A stretch of 64,000 nucleotides of DNA from Martinezella dioscoreae (GCF_009176305.1 NZ_BLAJ01000002.1:992001-1056000); one strand, 5' to 3'. Shown: positions 19,601 through 27,599, counted from the stretch's first letter. The notes: generated by a model from the letters alone, not told the origin. Numbers and translations: made by a program.

Positions 19601-20331
19601 GCGTTTTCGTAGTCGCGATAGTAGCGCTCGGCATCGGCATGCGTCGTCGCGGCTTCGCCGAGCATGTCATATGAATAGCGGAAGCCCTTTGCTTCGAGCG
19701 CACGTGCACGCTTCAATGCTTCGTCGATCGTCTCGCCAGTGACGAATTGTTCGCCCATCATGCGCATGGCCATATCGACGCCGCGGCGGATGACAGGCTC
19801 GCCAGCGCGGGCGATCAGCTTTGTCAGCGCCGCGGAAAGCCCGCCTTCGTTGACGGTGGAGGTCAGTTTGCCGGTGACGACGAGGCCCCAGGTCGCGGCA
19901 TTGACGAACATCGAGCGGCCGCCGCCGATATGCGACTTCCAGTCGCCGCCGGCGATCTTGTCGCGGATCAGCGCATCGCGCGTCGCCGTGTCGGGAATGC
20001 GCAACAGCGCCTCGGCAAGGCACATCAGCGCGACGCCTTCCTGGCTGGAGAGGGAATATTCCTGCACCAGCCCCTCGACGCCGTCTCCCTTGTGTTTGGC
20101 GCGTAGCGCTTCGATCAGTTTCCTGGCCGTCTTCTTTGCCGCTTCGCGCGTCGTGTCCGGCAGGGTCGCCGCTTCGACAAGGAACGGCAGGCATTCGGTC
20201 TCGGAGCGTCTGTAGGCGGCAGTGATCGCCTGGCGAAGCGGGCTCTGCTCGCGAATGGGCGGCGCGAAATGCGAAAATGGGGCAGCGTCTGGAGCTGGTT
20301 CTTCAGTTGCGAGCTTGGCAGAGACAGTCAT
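16627..20331 (-). CDS. putA: Bifunctional proline dehydrogenase / P5C dehydrogenase
   Basis: A 1234-residue PutA that oxidises proline to glutamate in two steps. The start MTVSAKLATEEP follows GAGG by five bases. The FAD-dependent proline dehydrogenase barrel covers roughly residues 150-470 (motifs GPGISIKLSALHPRYSR, LVKGAYWDAEIKRA). The NAD-dependent aldehyde dehydrogenase covers about 560-1020 (ETGGQNGMIV, and GQRCSALR with the catalytic cysteine near residue 845). The C-terminal PutA-specific extension is present. There is no N-terminal ribbon-helix-helix, so this PutA does not repress itself; the divergent PutR takes that role. Membrane-peripheral in known homologues. Confidence 0.96.
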   Translation of the reverse strand: MTVSAKLATEEPAPDAAPFSHFAPPIREQSPLRQAITAAYRRSETECLPFLVEAATLPDTTREAAKKTARKLIEALRAKHKGDGVEGLVQEYSLSSQEGVALMCLAEALLRIPDTATRDALIRDKIAGGDWKSHIGGGRSMFVNAATWGLVVTGKLTSTVNEGGLSAALTKLIARAGEPVIRRGVDMAMRMMGEQFVTGETIDEALKRARALEAKGFRYSYDMLGEAATTHADAERYYRDYENAIHAIGKASAGRGIYEGPGISIKLSALHPRYSRSQADRVMGELLPKVKALALLAKGYNIGLNIDAEEADRLELSLDLLEELCLDPALAGWDGIGFVVQAYGKRCPFVLDFIIDLARRSGHRLMVRLVKGAYWDAEIKRAQLDGLEGFPVYTRKIYTDVSYIACAKKLLGATDVVFPQFATHNAQSLATIYHMAGNDFAIGKYEFQCLHGMGEPLYEEVVGAENLNRPCRIYAPVGTHETLLAYLVRRLLENGANSSFVNKIADPAVPVSELIADPGEIVRGMTVVGAQHDKIVLPADLFGGARRNSAGVDLSNEAALTDLSAQLQASAARDWIAKPLLADASERGVARAVLNPADHGDVVGHVTELEPQDAADVMRFAAAAAEGWAAVNPAERATILERAADLMQSEMPVLVGLTIREAGKSAANAVGEIREAIDFLRYYAAQARQVLKPESVPLGPVVCISPWNFPLAIFTGQVAAALVAGNPVVAKPAGNTPLIAAQGVRILHEAGIPRDVLQFVPGGGQMGAALVDASETAGVMFTGSTEVARLIQAQLAERLSKFGKPIPLIAETGGQNGMIVDSSALAEQVVGDVIASAFDSAGQRCSALRILCLQDEVADRTLAMLRGALRELSVGRTDRLAVDIGPVIDDNARRRIDEHIERMRKLGCNVEQLDLPESAAKGTFVAPTIIELKKLSDLKREVFGPVLHIIRYQRKNLDKLIADINASGYGLTFGLHTRLDDTIAHVTERVRAGNLYVNRNTIGAVVGVQPFGGRGLSGTGPKAGGPMYLRRLVASPTEPLRNASVQADPAAQQFIAWLESKGAADAAKQARAVAAQSSLGFNTELQGPVGELNLYALHPRGRILLAPQTALGLHVQIAAGLATGNSIVIDAASGLQGELHGLPVQIANRISWTKDWTADGPFAGALIEGNAERVQQAIKTIASIPGPLVLTQAASSEDIAKSVDAYCLNWLLEEVTTSINTAAAGGNASLMTIG

Positions 20332-20471
20332 GATAACCTCAAGGTGCAAGGGGCCTAATGGTTTGAGCTGAGGTCAGCGATATTGCCACGCCCAGCTGTC
20401 CCATTGCTTCGACGAGAACATACTTCATTGCAGAAAAGCGTTCCGCCTTGAAACTGCGGCTTTCCAGTCAT

Positions 20472-20484
20472 ATTGAACTTCAAT
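20472..20484. promoter_or_regulatory. Palindrome in the putA-putR intergenic region
   Basis: ATTGAACTTCAAT is a perfect 13-base palindrome 20 bases before the putR start and 141 bases from the putA start. It is a candidate site for the Lrp-type PutR, which in rhizobia activates putA in response to proline. A TTGAAA hexamer at 20448 lies 17 bases before TATTGA, a weak promoter candidate for putR. Confidence 0.5.
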
Positions 20485-20504
20485 AGCGCTTATTTCAAAT
20501 AGGA

Positions 20505-20978
20505 ATGCCTGCGAAAATGACCAAATCCAGTGAAATTGACCAGTTCGACCAAAAGATCCTCGACGCCCTAGTCGAGGATGGCCGCATGTCGATCACGGAG
20601 CTTTCAGAGCGGGTCGGTCTTTCCAAGACTCCCTGTCAGGCACGGCTCAAGAAGCTGATCGATTCCGGCTATATCGACGGCTTCAAGGCCATCCTCAATC
20701 CGATCAAGCTTGGCCTCGATCACGTTGCTTTTGCCGAAGTGAAACTCACGGATACCCGTGAGGAGGCCTTGCTGAGCTTCAACAATGCCATCAAGAAAAT
20801 CAAGGAAATCGAAGAGTGCCACATGATCGCTGGCCGCTTCGATTATCTCCTGAAGGTCCGGACGTCCGACATTCGCCGCTACCGCATTGTTCTCGGCGAA
20901 AAAATTTCCAGCCTGCCTTTCGTGGCAAGCACGTCGACCAATGTGGTGATGCAATCTGTCAAGGAAAACTGGTCGTAA
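20505..20978 (+). CDS. putR: Lrp/AsnC-family regulator of proline catabolism
   Basis: A 157-residue Lrp-type regulator. The helix-turn-helix is in MSITELSERVGLSKTPCQAR near residue 30. The C-terminal RAM effector domain follows (ECHMIAGRFDYLLKVR). It is transcribed away from putA across 173 bases, the usual rhizobial arrangement in which PutR activates putA when proline binds. The first ATG has a poorly spaced ribosome site; an ATG at 20517 (MTKSSEID) is the alternative start. The proline-specific role is inferred from position. Confidence 0.88.
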   Translation: MPAKMTKSSEIDQFDQKILDALVEDGRMSITELSERVGLSKTPCQARLKKLIDSGYIDGFKAILNPIKLGLDHVAFAEVKLTDTREEALLSFNNAIKKIKEIEECHMIAGRFDYLLKVRTSDIRRYRIVLGEKISSLPFVASTSTNVVMQSVKENWS

Positions 20979-21109
20979 TTCCGCTTCCTGCTCCATCAGC
21001 CGGGCGAGGGGTCGCCGCTCTATTCATCTTGCCGGCTAAACAATGACCTAGATTTCGCCATTCGAATCGGATCATTGCAAGGCGCTAAAATAAGTAGGAT
21101 GGAGTAGGC

Positions 21110-21376
21110 ATGGAGACCAGTGCAGGCGACCGAGACCTTGTCGAGGTCATGAAGCGGTACTTTGCGGTGAAGGCCGAAGTCGAGGAAATAAAGCTCCGCC
21201 TGGAGGCGGCAAGGCGGGAAAGCGGCGAAGAGATCGACGCATTCTACAATCCGCGTACCAACGCGAACCACGCCGCCGACATCATTCGTTCTCACGCTCT
21301 CAAGCAGGAATTGGTACGTCTGATGGATTGGGCCGAAGCCTGGGGGCGGCAGAGCCTGGCGCCGGATGTGGCCTGA
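21110..21376 (+). CDS. Small hypothetical protein
   Basis: An 88-residue soluble protein that I do not recognise. GGAGTAGG precedes the ATG, and codon use resembles the neighbours. The middle (about residues 15-45) is charged and likely helical, possibly a short coiled coil (VKAEVEEIKLRLEAARRE). No signal peptide, membrane segment or cysteine is present. It stands alone between putR and the tautomerase gene, so neighbours give no function. Confidence 0.6.
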   Translation: METSAGDRDLVEVMKRYFAVKAEVEEIKLRLEAARRESGEEIDAFYNPRTNANHAADIIRSHALKQELVRLMDWAEAWGRQSLAPDVA

Positions 21377-21422
21377 CGGTGGCATAAGGACCGCCAGGCT
21401 TCGATCGTGAAATCGGATTGTT

Positions 21423-21608
21423 TTAGCTATCCGATTTCAGTTTGCCCGCCGTGGCCCAGGATTCCTTCGAAATCTCGGTAACGATGATTTCCACCGATTC
21501 CGGCGGGCAAGCGAGGGTTTCCACAGCGGCTTTGGTCGCCTCGCGAACGAAAGCGCGCTTCTGGTCTTGTGTGCGGCCGGGATGCATTTCCAAGCGCAGG
21601 ATGGGCAT
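21423..21608 (-). CDS. 4-oxalocrotonate tautomerase family enzyme
   Basis: A 61-residue protein of the small tautomerase family. After removal of the first methionine the N-terminus is Pro-Ile-Leu, giving the catalytic Pro1. The size matches 4-OT monomers that assemble as hexamers. AAGGAG lies six bases before the ATG. It is divergent from a LysR gene, which probably controls it. The family isomerises unsaturated oxo-acids from aromatic degradation, but no such pathway genes are nearby, so the physiological substrate is unknown. Confidence 0.8.
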   Translation of the reverse strand: MPILRLEMHPGRTQDQKRAFVREATKAAVETLACPPESVEIIVTEISKESWATAGKLKSDS

Positions 21609-21640
21609 GGTAACTCCTTGATAGATCATTGAATAGGTTC

Positions 21641-21656
21641 TGCCTGATGTCAGGCA
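21641..21656. promoter_or_regulatory. Palindrome between the tautomerase and lysR genes
   Basis: TGCCTGA and TCAGGCA form a seven-base inverted repeat with a two-base centre, 32 bases before the tautomerase start. Its position in a divergent LysR-target arrangement makes it a candidate LysR binding site. Confidence 0.5.
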
Positions 21657-21734
21657 CCGCGGACTATCTTGCAAAACCAACTGGCGATAAATACGCTCTT
21701 ATTTGCTTTATTCCGAACCTATAGGTATGCAATC

Positions 21735-22619
21735 ATGGACAAGTTGGCCGGCATGGCGATGTTCGTCAGAGTGGTCGAGCATGGCAGCTTTGCTGCCGCT
21801 GCCGACATAAGCCGGGTGTCGCCAGCCATGGTCGCCAAGCATATCAGGACGATCGAACAGCGGCTTGGCGCACGCCTGCTTCACCGCACGACGCGCCGTC
21901 ATCAGCTGACCGAGGTCGGCAGGCTCTATTACGAGCGCTGCAAGACGGTGCTGGCGGAGGTGGAGCTAGCCGAGCAATCGGCCTCCGAACTGCAATCGGC
22001 GCCGCGCGGGCGCCTGCGGCTCGTCGCACCCGTCAGTTTCGGGACGCAAAGCCTCGTGCCGGCACTCGTCGACTATCTGCATGAGAATCTGGAGGTCAGC
22101 GTCGATCTGGCGCTCGACAATAATCCGCATGATCTGATCGGCGAAGGCTACGAACTCGGCATCCATATCGGCGATCTGACGGACACCAATCTTGTGGCGC
22201 GTCCGTTAAAACCCTATCGGCGCGTTCTCGCAGCATCGCCGGATTATCTGGATCGCTGTGGCAGGCCGCAAAGCCCTGAGGACCTTGCCAATCATATGTG
22301 TCTCGGCCATTCCTACTGGCGTCTGCAGGGGCGCTGGCATCTCGTCGGCCCGGATGGGGAAACGCGCGAGATCGCCATCAAGGGCAGGTTCACCACCAAT
22401 CAGGGCGGTGCTCTGCGCGTTGCCGCTCTGCATGGAGCCGGCATTGTGCTGCAGCCGGAACTACTTCTGGCGGCCGATCTTGATGCAGGCCGGCTTGAGC
22501 CGGTTCTGCCCCTCTGGTCGTACCAGCCGACACCCATGCACCTTGTCTATGCACCGGACCGGCGCCCGACGGCCATGCTGCGCAGCGTTATCGATTTTCT
22601 CGTCGCTCGCTTCGGTTGA
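21735..22619 (+). CDS. LysR-family transcriptional regulator
   Basis: A 294-residue LysR regulator starting MDKLAGMAMFVRVVEHGSF. The winged helix-turn-helix is within residues 10-65 (FAAAADISRVSPAMVAKHI). The effector-binding domain runs from about residue 90 to the end. The sequence style resembles the DsdC/CrgA-like group that often controls oxidoreductases or tautomerases. It is transcribed away from the 4-OT-type gene, its probable target. Confidence 0.9.
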   Translation: MDKLAGMAMFVRVVEHGSFAAAADISRVSPAMVAKHIRTIEQRLGARLLHRTTRRHQLTEVGRLYYERCKTVLAEVELAEQSASELQSAPRGRLRLVAPVSFGTQSLVPALVDYLHENLEVSVDLALDNNPHDLIGEGYELGIHIGDLTDTNLVARPLKPYRRVLAASPDYLDRCGRPQSPEDLANHMCLGHSYWRLQGRWHLVGPDGETREIAIKGRFTTNQGGALRVAALHGAGIVLQPELLLAADLDAGRLEPVLPLWSYQPTPMHLVYAPDRRPTAMLRSVIDFLVARFG

Positions 22620-22690
22620 CATTTTCACCTCTTTCATCCGCCACGGATCCATGATCAAATCTGATCATCGGGTTGGCAAGTGAGGGACGC

Positions 22691-23695
22691 GTGGCCAAGA
22701 TTACGTTGAAGGATGTGGCGGAAGCCGCGGGTGTGGGAGCAGCCACCGTCGAGCGTGCACTCAACGGCCGCGGCAATGTGTTGCCGGAGACGGCGGAAAA
22801 GGTATTCATCGCCGCAAAGCGGCTCGGCTACCGTATGCCGCTCGCCGGCACTAGGCATGGTCTGGTGCGCATCGAAGTCGTGCTGCTCCGGCCTGAGACC
22901 TATTTCTATTCAAGGCTCAATCGCGCATTCGAGCGCATCGCCGCGTTGCTCGACAAGGATATTCAGATCCAGCGGACTTTCGCCAGGGAAGACGATCCTG
23001 TCGATTTTTCGCGTCATATCGCCAATCCGCAGGCGCGGCGCTCCGCCTTGATCGTCGTCGCGCCCGATCATCCCGATGTGGTCGGCAGCATCCGCAAGGC
23101 TGCCAGCGGCGGCATTCCTGTCGTGCAGATCATGACGCGGCCAGCTCTGGAGCTGCCTTACGTCGGCATCGACAACGAAGCGGCCGGTCGCACCGCTGCT
23201 TTCTACATGGCGCGCATGCAGGCTGGCATCTCAGGCACTTTCGTCGCGCTCTGCCACAGTGGTGCTTACGAGAACCACAAGGCACGTATTCGCGGTTTTT
23301 CCAGCTATCTGCTTGATCATGCGAACCCATCGCATCGCTTCGTCGAAGTCATGTTCGATGAGGATGATGAAATGAAGACAGTCGAGCTGCTGACGAGTGC
23401 CTTCGCCCGATATCCCGACATTGCCGGCCTTTATAGCGCCGGCGGCGACAATGCCGCGATTGCGACGGTTCTGCGCCGATATCGTCAGCAGTCGGTCTTC
23501 TGGGTCGGGCATGAATTGTCCGACGCGACGCGCACCTATCTCAAGGAGGGGCTGATGACGATCGTTCTCGATCAGGCTCCGGAGGTTCAGGCTCGGCGTG
23601 CCATCGATCTGACACTGAAGCGGCTGGGCCTGATTGATACCGACGTGGATCTCGAACCGGTGCGGTTTCTAACTATTACTCCTGAAAGCCTCTGA
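22691..23695 (+). CDS. LacI-family transcriptional regulator, orphan
   Basis: A 334-residue LacI-type regulator starting at GTG (MAKITLKDVAEAAGVGAATV when translated as Met). GAGGGA precedes the GTG; an in-frame TTG at 22673 lacks a ribosome site. The helix-turn-helix covers residues 4-23, and the ligand domain follows (LYSAGGDNAAIATVL, FWVGHELSDATR). No transporter or sugar enzyme is adjacent; downstream is a toxin-antitoxin module. The target is therefore unknown and may lie elsewhere on the genome. Confidence 0.85.
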   Translation: MAKITLKDVAEAAGVGAATVERALNGRGNVLPETAEKVFIAAKRLGYRMPLAGTRHGLVRIEVVLLRPETYFYSRLNRAFERIAALLDKDIQIQRTFAREDDPVDFSRHIANPQARRSALIVVAPDHPDVVGSIRKAASGGIPVVQIMTRPALELPYVGIDNEAAGRTAAFYMARMQAGISGTFVALCHSGAYENHKARIRGFSSYLLDHANPSHRFVEVMFDEDDEMKTVELLTSAFARYPDIAGLYSAGGDNAAIATVLRRYRQQSVFWVGHELSDATRTYLKEGLMTIVLDQAPEVQARRAIDLTLKRLGLIDTDVDLEPVRFLTITPESL

Positions 23696-23808
23696 AGACA
23701 TTGGTGCGTCGGCTCAGATATCTCGCGCCAACCGGCGCTTGTTGGCTTTAAACCGCATAGGCGCCTAGGGGAGCGGAGTCTTGATTTTTCAAGCCTGTAG
23801 AATTAAGT

Positions 23809-23830
23809 ATATCCCAATTGCATATCCCAA
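23809..23830. repeat. Direct repeat before the second vapBC
   Basis: ATATCCCAA occurs at 23809-23817 and again at 23822-23830, a 13-base period, just upstream of the antitoxin ribosome site. Paired half-sites here are typical of autoregulated toxin-antitoxin promoters. Confidence 0.45.
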
Positions 23831-23845
23831 AATCAGGAGCCGAAC

Positions 23846-24079
23846 ATGACGAGTTCGACTGTATTCACCAGCAATCGAAGCCAGGCTGTGCGTCTGCCCA
23901 AGGCCGTAGCATTCCCTGAGGACGTACATCAGGTCGATATCCTGAAGATCGGTCGCAGCCGCGTGATCGTGCCGCAAGGTAAACGATGGGATGATCTCTT
24001 CCTTCATGGCCCCCGTGTCAGTGACGACTTTCTGGACGAGCGTGAACAGCCAGCGGTGGAAGAACGCGAGTCCTTCTGA
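23846..24079 (+). CDS. vapB: VapB-type antitoxin with AbrB-like fold
   Basis: A 77-residue antitoxin. The N-terminal SpoVT/AbrB-like swapped-hairpin motif is FTSNRSQAVRLPKAVAFPEDV. The acidic C-terminal tail (DDFLDEREQPAVEERESF) would wrap the toxin. AGGAG precedes the ATG. Its TGA shares a base with the ATG of vapC. It belongs to a different antitoxin family from the module at 8505, so the two are not recent duplicates. Confidence 0.88.
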   Translation: MTSSTVFTSNRSQAVRLPKAVAFPEDVHQVDILKIGRSRVIVPQGKRWDDLFLHGPRVSDDFLDEREQPAVEERESF

Positions 24080-24477
24080 TGCTGACCTATATGCTCGATA
24101 CGAATATTTGCATTTATGTGATGAAGACCTATCCGCCTGCCGTGAGGGAAAAATTCAACGCGCTGGCGGAGCAGCTTTGCATATCGAGCATAACCCTTGG
24201 CGAGTTGTATTATGGTGTGGAGAAGTCGACTCGGCGCGTGGAAAACTTGACTGCCGTCGAGCATTTCGTGGCTCGGCTGGAGGTTCTGTCGTTCGGCGAC
24301 AAGGCGGCTGCACATTACGGACAAGTGCGAGCCGAGTTGGAGCGCGCAGGGACCCCATGTGGCCCGCATGACATGCAGATCGGCGCACATGCCCGCAGCG
24401 AGGGGCTGATTGTGGTGACGAACAACATGAAGGAATTCATCCGCATACCCGGCATTCGGGTGGAAAACTGGGTCTAG
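24079..24477 (+). CDS. vapC: VapC PIN-domain ribonuclease toxin
   Basis: A 132-residue PIN toxin beginning MLTYMLDTNICIYVMK. The acidic residues are in LDTN, in LGELYYG near residue 42, in GPHDMQIGAHA near 96, and in TNNMKEF near 115. IRVENW at the C-terminus is characteristic of this VapC clade. All catalytic positions are intact. It is convergent with the LysR gene ending at 24523. Confidence 0.92.
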   Translation: MLTYMLDTNICIYVMKTYPPAVREKFNALAEQLCISSITLGELYYGVEKSTRRVENLTAVEHFVARLEVLSFGDKAAAHYGQVRAELERAGTPCGPHDMQIGAHARSEGLIVVTNNMKEFIRIPGIRVENWV

Positions 24478-24522
24478 CGGTCGTGATCGTTGGCGTCGGG
24501 CGCGAGTCGTCCAACTTGGCGC

Positions 24523-25392
24523 CTAAGCGATTGCGGCGCTGGCAGCAATCAGCCAGTCGCGAAACGTTTCCGCATCGTCGGAAAGATGGTCGGCTTCGAT
24601 CAGCCAATAGGACTTATCGGTATCCAACGCCGTATCGAACAGGGCAACCAGCGTTCCATTGCCCAATTCTTCTGCAATCAAGGCCGTTGGGCAGAGGCCC
24701 ACACCTTGCCCGCCGATGACGGATCCGATCATCAAGCCGAAATCGGCAAAGATCGGTCCGGGTTTAGGAGGCTGGTGGATGCCTTCAAGGGTGAACCAGC
24801 GTGTCCAGGCGGCCGTCGTTTCATCGTGCAGGAGGTCGACATTAAGGAGATCGGCTGGCGTCCTGATCGGTCCGTGACGGCGCTCATATTCCCTCGAACA
24901 GGTTGGCCGCGTTTCGGCGGGCAATAGGGAAACCGCGTTGACCGCTGGCCTTGGTCCATGGCGGATCAACAGATCGGCGTTTGCCGCCTCCGGCGTCCTC
25001 GCATCGAGCGCGTAGACGATATTGACCTGAATTTCAGGGTATTCCTTCTTGAATGCCTGCAATCGCGGTATCAGCCAGCGCGTGGCGACAGAAGCAATAC
25101 AGGCCACGCTGACCGGCCGATTGTTGCCGGCAAGCCGCAGCTGCCGGGCGGCGATGTCGATATGTCCGAGACCGTTTGCCACCGCTGCCCCGAAACTGCG
25201 GCCGGCCATGGTTGCCATTACGCCGCGGGCATGGCGCGTAAACAGCTTGATGCCGAGCCATTCCTCCAGGGCGCGCACATGTTGGCTGACACCCGCGGCC
25301 GTGAGATTGAGTTCAGCCGCCGCCTTGGCAAAACTCTCATGGCGAACGGCTGCCTCGAAGGCGCGAAGGGAGGCAAGCGGAACATGTTGCAT
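24523..25392 (-). CDS. LysR-family regulator (GcvA-like)
   Basis: A 289-residue LysR regulator starting MQHVPLASLRAFEAAVRHESF, the typical GcvA-type N-terminus. The helix-turn-helix is FAKAAAELNLTAAGVSQHV. The effector domain includes ACIASVATRWLIPRLQAF. It is transcribed away from the DUF1989 gene across 127 bases, which makes that gene the likely target. The inducer is unknown. Confidence 0.9.
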   Translation of the reverse strand: MQHVPLASLRAFEAAVRHESFAKAAAELNLTAAGVSQHVRALEEWLGIKLFTRHARGVMATMAGRSFGAAVANGLGHIDIAARQLRLAGNNRPVSVACIASVATRWLIPRLQAFKKEYPEIQVNIVYALDARTPEAANADLLIRHGPRPAVNAVSLLPAETRPTCSREYERRHGPIRTPADLLNVDLLHDETTAAWTRWFTLEGIHQPPKPGPIFADFGLMIGSVIGGQGVGLCPTALIAEELGNGTLVALFDTALDTDKSYWLIEADHLSDDAETFRDWLIAASAAIA

Positions 25393-25519
25393 CGGATAAG
25401 GCTAAGTAAAACTTGGTCAAAGCGCAAGGAGAATCGATGTTGCGCGGGCGCCTTGTATTCGTAGAGTGATGCCAAAACGAATGTCTTCCTGTCAGATCGG
25501 TGAGGAATGTGAAGTCGCC

Positions 25520-26380
25520 ATGAACAGTATTTTCGATACGCCCGCTCCCGCCGATGCAGCCGAGCGGCGCGACAAGCCTCCTGTCATCGTCTATCCGAAC
25601 GGCACGCTGCCGCCTGCCGATATGGATGTGCTGCGATCGGCGCGGCAAACCATGACCAAGATGGCCGAAATCGTCGTCCCCCCGCGCGAGGGCGGCAGTT
25701 TTCGCGTGCCGAAGGGACATTTCTTTCGGATCGTCAGCGTGGAGGGAGCGCAGGTCGGCGATCTCAATCTGTGGAATGCCGCCGATCTTTCCGAGCGTTT
25801 CTTCAGCGGCAAGACGCGAGCGTTGCATGCCACCCATGTCGGTCTCGGCGATCGCCTGTGGAGCACGTTGCCCTATCTGCGCCCCATGGCGACGATCACG
25901 CATGATACGCTTGGCTGGTATGGCTGGGACGCGGACGGGGCAGGCGTTCATGACGTCATCGGCACGCGCTGCGATCCCTATACGAACCGGCTGCTGAAGG
26001 GCGACGACTATCACCATTGCTGCCATTCGAACCTGTCACGCGCGCTCGCCAAGGAAATGAACATCTCTGTCCAGGAGGCGGAGTTTCACGTTCACGACGT
26101 GCTGAATGTCTTCATGTGTACGGGCTTTACGCGTGACACCCATCAGTATTTCATGAAGGCGAGCCCCGTGCGGCCGGGCGACTTCATCGAGTTCTTCGCG
26201 GAAATCGATCTGCTTGGCGCTCTCTCAGCATGCCCTGGCGGTGACTGCGGCAGCGAACATTCGAGCGATACGGTGCCCTGCTATCCATTGCTGGTCGAAA
26301 TCTGGCGACCCGAACCTGAAAGCCTTGCTGGGCGAATATACCCGGAGCGTAACCCCTATCCGAGGACGCACGGCCTATAA
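25520..26380 (+). CDS. DUF1989 protein (urea-carboxylase-associated family)
   Basis: About 286 residues. Conserved metal-ligand-like positions are seen in THVGLGDRLWS, DDYHHCCHSN and CPGGDCGSEHSSD. The family accompanies urea or guanidine carboxylases in many bacteria, but neither is encoded in the window. The ATG at 25520 starts a natural-looking N-terminus (MNSIFDTPAP), though its ribosome site GAGGA is far; ATGs at 25466 and 25481 are in frame. It is divergent from a GcvA-like regulator. The biochemical role is not established. Confidence 0.8.
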   Translation: MNSIFDTPAPADAAERRDKPPVIVYPNGTLPPADMDVLRSARQTMTKMAEIVVPPREGGSFRVPKGHFFRIVSVEGAQVGDLNLWNAADLSERFFSGKTRALHATHVGLGDRLWSTLPYLRPMATITHDTLGWYGWDADGAGVHDVIGTRCDPYTNRLLKGDDYHHCCHSNLSRALAKEMNISVQEAEFHVHDVLNVFMCTGFTRDTHQYFMKASPVRPGDFIEFFAEIDLLGALSACPGGDCGSEHSSDTVPCYPLLVEIWRPEPESLAGRIYPERNPYPRTHGL

Positions 26381-26483
26381 TTCGCCAGCCTCAAATAGTT
26401 TTTGCCGGCGGTTTTGGCCGCCGGCAAACCCAAATCATCCATGAAACGATGCATCCATTCAGGGCAGATGCATCGCTTATCGC

Positions 26484-26828
26484 TTAGTTACAAACGCGAA
26501 TGCGCTCGTAGTGCCAGCCATAGTCATACTCGTTCTGGACGCGGCGATCCTCGTACCAGCACCTGGGCGGCGGCGGGGCGACTTCGTAAACCGGGCCTCT
26601 ATTGGCAAGGGCGCCGCCGACGAGCAAGCCACCCAGGAGACCTGCGGCAACACCGCCGGCGATCGCGCCACCATTGCCATGGTGGTGGTGGCGACGCCAA
26701 TCATCATGGCCGCGCCAGTCGCCGCGATGGCCGTCGTAATACTGTGCCTGTGCGCTGCTGACGGGCGCCAATGCGCCGCCTACGACCGTAGCGGCCAGCA
26801 AAACCGTAAGAACCGTCTTCTTTATCAT
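26484..26828 (-). CDS. Small exported glycine-zipper protein
   Basis: A 114-residue protein with a Sec signal peptide (MIKKTVLTVLLAATVVGGAL, cleaved near AQAQ). GGAGGT lies five bases before the ATG. A histidine- and arginine-rich stretch (RRHHHH) is followed by a glycine-zipper membrane segment (AGGVAAGLLGGLLVGGALA). The C-terminal part holds CWYEDRR and a final cysteine two residues from the end, which could form a disulfide. Such proteins are envelope-associated; no specific function is known to me. Confidence 0.75.
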   Translation of the reverse strand: MIKKTVLTVLLAATVVGGALAPVSSAQAQYYDGHRGDWRGHDDWRRHHHHGNGGAIAGGVAAGLLGGLLVGGALANRGPVYEVAPPPPRCWYEDRRVQNEYDYGWHYERIRVCN

Positions 26829-26893
26829 GACCACCTCCAAAGCAGTCTTTGTGCTCAGCGAATGCGCGAGTCATCTAATTAACGTCTTCAGCA

Positions 26894-26939
26894 TGAATAT
26901 GTTCAGCTGAATATTCAATGAATGGCCCGTTCATCGGGC
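26894..26939. other. Inverted repeat and hairpin between thiE and the glycine-zipper gene
   Basis: TGAATAT and ATATTCA (26894-26917) form a seven-base inverted repeat with a ten-base spacer, 66 bases before the glycine-zipper start. GCCCG and CGGGC (26925-26939) form a small hairpin 50 bases after the thiE stop. The first could be an operator and the second a weak thi-operon terminator; neither has a U-tract. Confidence 0.35.
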
Positions 26940-26987
26940 AAAGCGGCTGAAAATAACCCCTCCCACGGGCTCTGAGGCGCGAACTTG

Positions 26988-27599
26988 TCAATTTGGAGGC
27001 AGCCGCCGCGTCGCGTTCAGCCATTCGAGCGTCCGCGATTCGGGGTCTGGATTGCGAGTAATATCTGTCACGACTGCCGCGACATCGGCGCCGTGCTTGA
27101 ATACACCCGCAAGACGCTCGACCGTCAGGCCCCCGATTGCGACAAGCGGCCGATCGCCGATGCGAGCCTTCCACTCGCCGATCCGCTCAAGGCCCTGGGG
27201 CGCCCAGGGCATGGCCTTGAGCACAGTCGGATAGATCGGCCCAAGCGCTATATAGTCGGGTTCGGCAGCAAGTGCCGTCTCCAATTCCGCCTCATCATGC
27301 GTCGAAAGCCCCAGCTTCAATCCGGCATTCCGTATGGCGGAGAGATCGGCGTAAGCGAGATCCTCCTGGCCGAGATGGATGAAATCGCAGCGCTCCTCGG
27401 TCGCGAGCTGCCAATAATCATTGATGATCAGCTGGCATCCATGCGCGGCACAGATTGCCTTCGATTGGCGAATTTCCGCGCGAACGTCGGAGGTTGGGCG
27501 ATCCTTGATGCGCAACTGCACCAGTCTGATGCCGAGCGGCACCAGCCTCTGTATCCAGGCGGCGCTATCGACAATGAGGTAGAACGGATCAAGCTTCAT
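26988..27599 (-). CDS. thiE: Thiamine phosphate synthase
   Basis: A 203-residue TIM-barrel enzyme that joins HMP-pyrophosphate with the thiazole phosphate. Motifs seen are [29 protein letters not shown] and LVAIGGL, which build the pyrophosphate and Mg sites. It is the last gene of the operon and its ATG overlaps the thiG stop by four bases. No thiD or thiL is nearby, so those steps are encoded elsewhere. Confidence 0.93.
   Translation of the reverse strand: MKLDPFYLIVDSAAWIQRLVPLGIRLVQLRIKDRPTSDVRAEIRQSKAICAAHGCQLIINDYWQLATEERCDFIHLGQEDLAYADLSAIRNAGLKLGLSTHDEAELETALAAEPDYIALGPIYPTVLKAMPWAPQGLERIGEWKARIGDRPLVAIGGLTVERLAGVFKHGADVAAVVTDITRNPDPESRTLEWLNATRRLPPN

Noticed and set aside
18736..19674. 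312-codon plus-strand frame inside putA
   Set aside because: Shadow of putA on the other strand; no start signal or domain.
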